13,305 nt of DNA from NCBI GenBank assembly GCA_018609965.1, contig JAHENP010000035.1, positions 1-13,305 on the forward strand, written 5' to 3'. The notes beneath the pieces are model-generated. The model was given only the letters and a program-made list of their open reading frames with translations, was not told where the DNA came from and did no database searches. The translations under genes were made by a program, and so were the position numbers. Shown piece after piece: positions 6,886 through 11,756 of the stretch. How positions within the stretch are numbered: the stretch's first letter is position 1; each line of letters begins with the position of its first letter. The DNA is from Haloferacaceae archaeon (GTDB lineage Archaea; Halobacteriota; Halobacteria; Halobacteriales; Haloferacaceae).

Positions 6886-7356
6886 GTGGAGACGACACGC
6901 CACCACACCGCCACCGTCTACGTCGTCTGTGACGGCGCGGTCGCCCTGCACCACCACCCCGGACTCGGGATCGAGATCCCGCCCGGCGGACATCTGGCGC
7001 GCGACGAGGTGCCACACGAGGCCGGACTCCGCGAGGTTCGCGAGGAGACCGGGTTGGAGCCGACACTCGTCGACGACACCGAGCGTGTCGCGGCACCCAA
7101 CGGGGAGACGCTCCCGACGCCGCGACACACGATGTTGTACGATGTGAACGTCCACAGCGACGGCACGGTCGGCCACCAACACGTCGACCACGTGTTCTTC
7201 GCGCGTGTCGACAGCCGGGAGATCAACCCTGCAGACGGCGAGGAGCCGCCCGCGGCGTGGAGCTGGTACACGGCCTCGGAACTCCGCGCGAGCGACTTGG
7301 AGTCAGACACCGTCGAGATCGGATTGGAGGCGATCGAGGCCGTCGAGTCCCCCTGA
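6886..7356 (+). CDS. Nudix hydrolase
   Basis: Nudix enzymes cleave a nucleoside diphosphate linked to another group, using metal ions held by the Nudix box. The box is complete: Gly35, Glu41, Arg49-Glu50, Glu53-Glu54, Gly56-Leu57, which fits G-x5-E-x7-R-E-x2-E-E-x-G-L exactly. It is preceded by the strand and loop IEIPPGGHL (29-37). The 156 residues are one Nudix domain with no extra domain. The GTG start is chosen because the protein's first strand (TATVYVVCDGAVAL) begins right after it and the promoter box fits. The substrate (damaged nucleotide, dinucleoside polyphosphate, NDP-sugar or other) cannot be told. It converges with the asparagine-synthetase-like gene, 18 bases between stops. Confidence 0.92.
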   Translation: METTRHHTATVYVVCDGAVALHHHPGLGIEIPPGGHLARDEVPHEAGLREVREETGLEPTLVDDTERVAAPNGETLPTPRHTMLYDVNVHSDGTVGHQHVDHVFFARVDSREINPADGEEPPAAWSWYTASELRASDLESDTVEIGLEAIEAVESP

Positions 7357-7374
7357 CGACCGTCACTGCCGGTA

Positions 7375-8526
7375 TCACGCTCGTTCCAGATCACCGTCAA
7401 CGAGCGCCCGGACGTACCGCCCGACGTGGTCGTCCATCCGGCGTTTGAACCCCGCCTGCCGGGCGAGTCGGTCCAGTTCTCGGGAGACGTAGGTGCCGTA
7501 CTGGACGGCCTTCTTGTCGGCACGCCGCGCCGTCTCGGGGACGATCCCGTCTGCGGCCCGACGGAGCGCCACCTTCCGCCGGTCGCCGTCGACGAGCGCG
7601 TCACCCGGGAGCCGGAGCGCCGCCCGGATCACGTCGTCGTGGAGAAACGGCGCGACCGGCTCGACACCCGCGGCACGGAGCGTCAACACGTCACGCGGGA
7701 GTTGATCGGGGAGCGACAACACTGTCTCGCGGCGCGCACCCCGGACGGTCGTCGCGTCGACCCGGTCGTCGTTCGCGGGGTCGGTCACCTTCGCGTAGCC
7801 GCCAAACAGTTCGTCGGCACCCTGCCCGACGACGAGTCGGCCGTGACCGTCGGCGGCCGCCCGCTCGGCGACGAGAAACAGGGGAACGGCGATCGAGAGG
7901 TCCATCGGGTTCGTCCGCCCGGTCGCGGCCGCGACGGCCGGCACCGTCCGCCGGAGGTCGTCGTGGTCGATCTCGACCCACCGGAGATCACGGCCCATCG
8001 CGGTCGCCGCCTCACGAGCGGCGGCCACGTCGTGAGAGTCGGGGAAGCCGGCGACGTACAACGGCGCCGTCGGCCGTCCGGCGGCGACGACCGCCGAGTC
8101 GACTCCGCCGGAGAAGGCGACTGCGGGCGTGTCTCCCTCCGAGGTGACCGTGCCCGTCTCGTCGCCAGTGCCGGCGAGTGCGTGCTCGCGGACGGCCCTC
8201 CCGACGGCCGCGACCGCCTCGTCGGTCGGACGGGGGTCGGGGTCCGGGAGCGACCAGATCCGTTCGGCGGCCCCGACCGGCTCCCCCAGCGGGAGCCGAC
8301 AGCCGGGGGGCAGGAGCCGCGGCTGTGTGAGCGTGTCGGGCGCGAACGCCCACCGTTCGGGGTCGTCGTCGTCGACGAACACCGGTCGTCGGCCGAGCAC
8401 GTCACGGACGAGCACATCGTCACACAGCCCCGCGAAGCCGGCGGTGCCGGGCAACGGTGTCGCGTCGGCCAGCGCCGCCCGGACCGTCGACTGGGTCGCG
8501 CCGTCGAGTGAGTCGTCTGGGGTCAC
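7375..8526 (-). CDS. Asparagine-synthetase-like protein with truncated glutaminase domain
   Basis: The 383 residues hold an AsnB-type synthetase domain that would activate a carboxylate with ATP and form an amide. The pyrophosphate loop SGGVDS is at 139-144, GQGADELFGGY at 234-244 (SGEGADE in typical AsnB), VAPFLHDDVIRAALRLP at 291-307 and ADKKAVQYGT at 336-345. Residues about 33-85 (VLVRDVLGRRPVF, then AFAPD and LPPGCRLPLGE) match the C-terminal half of a class II glutaminase domain. The N-terminal half, with the catalytic cysteine directly after Met, is absent. It may use free ammonia or another nucleophile, and need not make asparagine. The GTG start overlaps the TGA of the PHP gene (GTGA), so the two are translated together. 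No Shine-Dalgarno sequence is seen. Confidence 0.85.
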   Translation of the reverse strand: MTPDDSLDGATQSTVRAALADATPLPGTAGFAGLCDDVLVRDVLGRRPVFVDDDDPERWAFAPDTLTQPRLLPPGCRLPLGEPVGAAERIWSLPDPDPRPTDEAVAAVGRAVREHALAGTGDETGTVTSEGDTPAVAFSGGVDSAVVAAGRPTAPLYVAGFPDSHDVAAAREAATAMGRDLRWVEIDHDDLRRTVPAVAAATGRTNPMDLSIAVPLFLVAERAAADGHGRLVVGQGADELFGGYAKVTDPANDDRVDATTVRGARRETVLSLPDQLPRDVLTLRAAGVEPVAPFLHDDVIRAALRLPGDALVDGDRRKVALRRAADGIVPETARRADKKAVQYGTYVSRELDRLARQAGFKRRMDDHVGRYVRALVDGDLERA

Positions 8527-9206
8527 AGCAGTTCGGCGAGTCGGCGGAGGACTCGTCGTTTCGCCCCGCCGGCGGCCTGCCGGAAGGAGACACGCCACGG
8601 GGTGCGGCGGCCGACGACGCTCGTGTGGCCCTCCCGGATTGCCGCCAACACGGCCTCGGGGGAGCGGTCGTCCGTCCCGATCTGTGTGATCGCCTGGCCG
8701 ACCATCTCCGAGACGTGGGCGTCACTGCCGGCGACGGCCGGAAGCTCGTGATCGAGCGCGAACGCCTCCGCCCGGCGGTTGCCGCGACCCGTGAGCAGTC
8801 GGGAGTTGAACACCTCGATAGCGTCCGCTCGGGCGAGTTGTTCGTCGGCGATGTGTGGCGCGACGCCGTGGCGTGACTTCTGGTAGGCGTGCGGGACGAC
8901 CGCGATGCCGCCGGCGTCGTGAATCCTGTCGAGCGTCTCATCGAACGGGAGTCCGGGGGGCACCGCCTCCGAGACACCCAACCCGAGCACATGGCCGGCG
9001 GCACTGGAGACTTCGGTGCCGACGATGCCGACGAGCCCGTACTCCTCGGCGAGCGTCGCCGCCTCGCGGCTGGCGTCGATCTCGTCGTGGTCGGTGACGG
9101 CGAGCACGTCCAGCCCGACGGCGGCCGCCTGCTCGACGAGGAGTTCGACCGCGTCACGCCCGTCGTAGGAGAGTTCGGAGTGACAGTGGAGCTCGGCGGC
9201 GAGCAC
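8523..9206 (-). CDS. PHP domain phosphoesterase
   Basis: PHP proteins are metal-dependent phosphoesterases with a trinuclear site. The ligand motifs are in order: HCH at 7-9, TDHD at 38-41, GTE at 63-65, His72, VPHAY at 104-108 and GSDAH at 160-164. The 227 residues lack the insertion seen in the larger YciV/TrpH nucleotidases, and the arginine-rich tail (about 201-224, RRTPW...KRRVLRRL) is positively charged, which could bind nucleic acid or a phosphate-rich substrate. The GTG start is chosen because the metal motif begins six residues later and no better start lies upstream. It shares a four-base overlap with the asparagine-synthetase-like gene and is divergent from aIF5A. The substrate is unknown. 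Confidence 0.9.
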   Translation of the reverse strand: MLAAELHCHSELSYDGRDAVELLVEQAAAVGLDVLAVTDHDEIDASREAATLAEEYGLVGIVGTEVSSAAGHVLGLGVSEAVPPGLPFDETLDRIHDAGGIAVVPHAYQKSRHGVAPHIADEQLARADAIEVFNSRLLTGRGNRRAEAFALDHELPAVAGSDAHVSEMVGQAITQIGTDDRSPEAVLAAIREGHTSVVGRRTPWRVSFRQAAGGAKRRVLRRLAELL

Positions 9207-9228
9207 ACCCTGCGGTTGGCGAGGGGTG

Positions 9229-9236
9229 TAGAAAAA
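9229..9236 (-). promoter_or_regulatory. Probable promoter box of the PHP-asparagine synthetase pair
   Basis: The minus strand reads TTTTTCTA, centred 26 bases before the GTG at 9206, in GC-rich surroundings. This fits a leaderless transcript. It is about 55 bases from the oppositely directed aIF5A promoter. Confidence 0.45.
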
Positions 9237-9284
9237 CGGCCCGGTCGCTCTCGCCGCCGAGCCGGCGCTCGCGGTATCAAACCG

Positions 9285-9291
9285 TTTATGC
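9285..9291 (+). promoter_or_regulatory. Probable TATA box of the aIF5A-agmatinase operon
   Basis: TTTATGC is centred about 28 bases before the ATG at 9316, preceded by the BRE-like TATCAAACC. It predicts a leader of zero to two bases. Confidence 0.55.
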
Positions 9292-9315
9292 TACCGCCGG
9301 CGGAACAGACACAGT

Positions 9316-9693
9316 ATGCCACGAGAACAGAAGGAGGTTCGCGAACTCCAGGAGGGGAGCTACGTGATGATCGACGACACACCCTGCGAGATCAACGGCT
9401 ACAGCACCGCGAAGCCGGGGAAACACGGCAGTGCGAAGGCACGGATCGAGGCGGAGGGCGTCTTCGACGGGAAGAAACAGAGTCTCTCACAGCCGGTCGA
9501 CGCAAAGATCTGGGTGCCGATCGTCGAACGGAAACAAGGGCAGGTCGTCTCCATCGACGGCGACGAGGTGCAGGTGATGGATCTGGAGACGTACGACACG
9601 TTCACGATGCTCGCGCCGGACGACGAGGAGTTCGAAGCCGACCAGAACATCGAGTTCCTCGACTACGAGGGCCAGCGGAAAGTCGTCGGGTAA
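9316..9693 (+). CDS. eif5A: Translation factor aIF5A
   Basis: aIF5A binds the ribosome and helps peptide bond formation at difficult sequences. It needs a modified lysine (deoxyhypusine or hypusine). The 125 residues start with [20 protein letters not shown]. The modification loop [14 protein letters not shown] is at 30-43, placing the modified residue at Lys36. The rest is the OB-fold C-terminal domain (about 72-125). All conserved features are present. It is the first gene of an operon; agmatinase starts four bases after the stop. Confidence 0.97.
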   Translation: MPREQKEVRELQEGSYVMIDDTPCEINGYSTAKPGKHGSAKARIEAEGVFDGKKQSLSQPVDAKIWVPIVERKQGQVVSIDGDEVQVMDLETYDTFTMLAPDDEEFEADQNIEFLDYEGQRKVVG

Positions 9694-9697
9694 CGTG

Positions 9698-10516
9698 ATG
9701 TTCCCCGGCGCGACCGCCGACCGGGCGGCGGCGTCGTACGTCGTCGTTGGCGCCCCGTTGGACGCGACGACGACGTTTCAGCCCGGCACCCGGTTTGGCC
9801 CCGACAGGGTCCGGCGGTTCGCCGAGACGTTCGACGACTACGACCACCACACCGACACTCAGTTCTCGCAGTTGGCGGTCCACGACGCCGGCGACGTGGC
9901 GGCGTGGGACGACACCGCCGACTACCTCGATCACCTGACTGCGGAACTCCGGGCGGCCGTCATCGACGACGCCGTCCCGGTGACGGTCGGCGGTGAACAC
10001 ACCGTCTCCTGGGCAGGTGTCCGAGCGACGACGCCGTCGACGGTCGTGATCTTGGACGCTCATCTTGACCTCCGGGACGACTACGACAGCAACCCCCTGA
10101 GTCACGCCTGCGTCACCCGCCGGATGCTTGACGGGTTGGACGGCGACCACCCGACTGTCGACCGGGTCGTGATCCTCGGTGCGCGGACGGGGTCGCCGGC
10201 GGAGTGGGAGCGTGCTGACGCCCCGGACGTGACCGTCGTCCCGCCCGGCGAGGTGGCCGACTGGGAGCCGTCACTCTCCGGGTCGGTGTACCTCTCTGTC
10301 GACATCGACGGCGCAGACCCGTCGTACGCCCCGGGGACGGGGACGATGGAGCCGTTCGGACTGACGCCCCGCGAGATGCACCGGGTCGTCCGCGCGGTTG
10401 CACCACACTGTGTCGGCGTCGACGCCGTCGAGGTGAACGACCGCGACGACGGACAGGCGGCCGCACTGGCCGGGAAACTGCTCCGGGCGTTCGTCTACGA
10501 ACACGCCGCAGACTGA
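9698..10516 (+). CDS. speB: Agmatinase (ureohydrolase family)
   Basis: Agmatinase cleaves the guanidino group of agmatine to urea and putrescine, using two manganese ions. The 272 residues carry all ligands: His101 in GGEHT, Asp120, His122 and Asp124 in LDAHLD, and Asp202 and Asp204 in SVDIDGADP. SHACVTRRM (135-143) and APGTGTMEPFG (211-221) fit the family. ATG 9698 is preferred to the in-frame GTG one codon earlier at 9695. The gene follows aIF5A by four bases, so the two are very probably co-transcribed. In haloarchaea the pairing has been linked to making the lysine modification of aIF5A from agmatine. That it acts on agmatine rather than a related guanidine is inferred from family and context. 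Confidence 0.92.
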   Translation: MFPGATADRAAASYVVVGAPLDATTTFQPGTRFGPDRVRRFAETFDDYDHHTDTQFSQLAVHDAGDVAAWDDTADYLDHLTAELRAAVIDDAVPVTVGGEHTVSWAGVRATTPSTVVILDAHLDLRDDYDSNPLSHACVTRRMLDGLDGDHPTVDRVVILGARTGSPAEWERADAPDVTVVPPGEVADWEPSLSGSVYLSVDIDGADPSYAPGTGTMEPFGLTPREMHRVVRAVAPHCVGVDAVEVNDRDDGQAAALAGKLLRAFVYEHAAD

Positions 10517-10545
10517 GTTCCTTGTGGTTCGGTTTCCGGACGCCA

Positions 10546-11037
10546 CTACCCGCTGTCGGCCACAGTCTGCACCTCTCTCGCGGTCGCCTCCGTCTCGAAT
10601 GTGAAGACGAAACTCCCGTCGTACGACTCGCTCGCGACCGCCTCCGCGAACGACGACTGAACCCCGAGTTCCCTGCGTGTCTCCCCGTTCACCCGGAGTT
10701 GGAGTTGGAACCCAGACGGGTCGTCGGCGACGCCGACCGTCCGGAACCCTTCCGAGAGCCGCTCGGCCGCGGCGTCGCTCAGCTGTGCCGAGAACCCCCA
10801 CTGGCCACCCTCGAACTGTTGGATGTCGCCGACAGTCGCGAGACCGTGCTCGGTGAACAGCTCTCGGTCCGTCGACGGCCCTCGGAGCCGGACGACGAAC
10901 CGGGTCGTCCCCGGCTGGTCGGTCGTTCCATCAGACTCGGTCGTGTCACTGGTCGTCTCTTCGAGCCCGGCACAGCCGGCGACGGCGACGACTGTCGCCA
11001 CTCCAGCCGCACCGAGCGCGTCACGCCTGGACACCAC
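10546..11037 (-). CDS. Tat-exported lipoprotein resembling the SecD P1 region
   Basis: The 163 residues begin with a twin-arginine signal (SRRDALGAAG, Arg4-Arg5) and a lipobox VAGC with Cys22 as lipid-bearing residue. A Thr/Glu/Asp-rich spacer (24-44) leads to a folded part. Residues about 81-163 follow the order of the SecD large extracellular region: a strand (GFSAQLSDAAAERLSEGF), a strand with an Asn-Gly turn (QLQLRVNGETRRELGV), then FVFTFETEATAREVQTV near the end. The likeness is by pattern only. The GTG at 11037 fits the signal and the promoter box; a second GTG follows directly. It converges with agmatinase, 29 bases between stops. Confidence 0.8.
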   Translation of the reverse strand: MVSRRDALGAAGVATVVAVAGCAGLEETTSDTTESDGTTDQPGTTRFVVRLRGPSTDRELFTEHGLATVGDIQQFEGGQWGFSAQLSDAAAERLSEGFRTVGVADDPSGFQLQLRVNGETRRELGVQSSFAEAVASESYDGSFVFTFETEATAREVQTVADSG

Positions 11038-11055
11038 AGACCGGCGACATCACCC

Positions 11056-11062
11056 TGTAAAC
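11056..11062 (-). promoter_or_regulatory. Probable TATA box of the lipoprotein gene
   Basis: The minus strand reads CTTGTTTACAGG, with GTTTACA centred about 22 bases before the first GTG at 11037 and 25 before the second. Transcription would start at the start codons, giving a leaderless message. Confidence 0.45.
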
Positions 11063-11164
11063 AAGTTCACTTCGCACAGTCACACCGGCCGAAACACGGT
11101 TCGTCCCCACCACCGCTGTCCCGAGACCGCAACAGAGAGGTGAGTGTGGTGCAAACCAGCGCCG

Positions 11165-11314
11165 ATGACAGAGTTAGAGGAGGCCGTTGAGGCGTTTCTG
11201 GCGGAGGCCGACACGGTGTACGGGGAGTACGAACAAGGGTACATGGACGCCGACGCGGCGTTGTCGCGGCTGGAGCCGTCGCTGTCGGAGCTGCGTGACG
11301 CGACAGAAGAGTGA
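11165..11314 (+). CDS. Small acidic protein of 49 residues
   Basis: The protein starts MTELEEAVEAFLAEADTVYG and continues EYEQGYMDADAALSRLEPSL then SELRDATEE. It is strongly acidic and almost certainly two amphipathic helices with a turn near EQGYMDADA. It has no cysteines, signal or membrane segment. I know of no function. Codon use and composition are typical of genes here. A strong Shine-Dalgarno sequence (GAGGTGAG at 11137-11144) lies 20 bases before the ATG, too far for normal use, and directly before a GTG in another frame. Its stop is 13 bases from the convergent stop of the next gene. Confidence 0.65.
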   Translation: MTELEEAVEAFLAEADTVYGEYEQGYMDADAALSRLEPSLSELRDATEE

Positions 11315-11327
11315 CCGGCGACCGCGG

Positions 11328-11513
11328 TCAGTTGTAGTTGTCGGCCGCCTCGGGGTCGACGAACTCGGAGTCGAGATCATCCGGTGGGTACTCGGGGAGC
11401 TCGCCGGACTCACCACGGCTCTCTACCTCGCGGCGAGCGAGCCGGTGTTCGAGCTGTTCCCGTTTCTTCCGCCCCTTCCGTTCGCGACCACGTTTCGTGT
11501 CTGGCATCGCCAT
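11328..11513 (-). CDS. Small protein of 61 residues with basic head and acidic tail
   Basis: The first third is very basic (MPDTKRGRERKGRKKREQLE, from residue 3) and predicted as one long helix. The rest is acidic (SGELPEYPPDDLDSEFVDPE, 40-59). Such a split charge would suit a nucleic-acid-binding or ribosome-associated protein, but I recognise no family. ATG 11513 is chosen because the AT-rich box at 11533-11540 lies about 24 bases before it; ATG 11507 two codons later is equally possible. It is divergent from the thermosome gene, 239 bases away, and convergent with the 49-residue protein gene. Confidence 0.65.
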   Translation of the reverse strand: MAMPDTKRGRERKGRKKREQLEHRLARREVESRGESGELPEYPPDDLDSEFVDPEAADNYN

Positions 11514-11532
11514 CTGTGACAACGGTTCACAC

Positions 11533-11540
11533 GGTAATGA
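11533..11540 (-). promoter_or_regulatory. Possible TATA box of the 61-residue protein gene
   Basis: The minus strand reads TCATTACC, centred about 24 bases before the ATG at 11513. A stronger AT-rich box at 11571-11578 could also serve this gene with a leader of about 35 bases. Confidence 0.35.
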
Positions 11541-11570
11541 ACGTTGTGGCGGTTCCCACGCCGCGAGGGA

Positions 11571-11578
11571 TATTTAAA
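11571..11578. promoter_or_regulatory. Strong AT-rich box between the 61-residue gene and the thermosome gene
   Basis: TATTTAAA within GATATTTAAAACC is nearly symmetric, so it can be read on either strand. On the plus strand it predicts a start near 11600, giving the thermosome message a leader of about 150 bases, or a short ORF beginning at 11607. On the minus strand it would serve the 61-residue gene. Confidence 0.5.
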
Positions 11579-11606
11579 ACCGGGTTGGACGGGCCACCGG
11601 CAGCAA

Positions 11607-11756
11607 ATGAACGGGGTGCGTGTGACACCGCCACACACCGATAACCGCCCGCGAACAGGCGGATTCCGCGACGGGAACGGAGACGGCGACGGGCTTCGAG
11701 AACGACAAGATCCGAAGATTTATATAGAACTACGACCACATTCGAGACGAGTATGA
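11607..11756 (+). CDS. Possible upstream ORF of 49 codons overlapping the thermosome start (doubtful)
   Basis: An ATG about 32 bases after the TATTTAAA box opens a frame that ends in TGA at 11754-11756, sharing ATGA with the thermosome ATG. The peptide (MNGVRVTPPHTDNRPRTGGF to the end SRRV) is Arg/Gly-rich and not acidic, unlike haloarchaeal proteins. If it is translated at all, the role may be translational coupling rather than the peptide itself. Confidence 0.2.
   Translation: MNGVRVTPPHTDNRPRTGGFRDGNGDGDGLRERQDPKIYIELRPHSRRV
11615..11662 (+). promoter_or_regulatory. Two candidate hairpins in the long thermosome leader
   Basis: GGTG (11615-11618) and TGTG (11621-11624), with a two-base bulge between them, pair with CACACACC (11632-11639) around a seven-base loop. 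Next, CCGCC (11645-11649) pairs with GGCGG (11658-11662) around an eight-base loop. They lie between the distal and proximal promoters. They may be chance in GC-rich DNA. Confidence 0.3.
11712..11726 (+). promoter_or_regulatory. Proximal thermosome promoter (BRE and TATA box)
   Basis: CCGAAGA (BRE-like) is followed by TTTATATA at 11719-11726. It predicts transcription starting near 11748, with a leader of about five bases. It is a near-ideal archaeal promoter, as expected for a highly expressed chaperonin gene. Confidence 0.75.

Noticed and set aside
8420..9382. Open frame on the minus strand spanning the PHP gene and part of aIF5A in another frame
   Set aside because: It is Ser/Arg/Pro-rich, and it crosses the promoter region and two well-supported genes.
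9695..9697. GTG as the agmatinase start
   Set aside because: It adds only one residue before an ATG; the ATG is the stronger codon and the following sequence matches the family start equally well.
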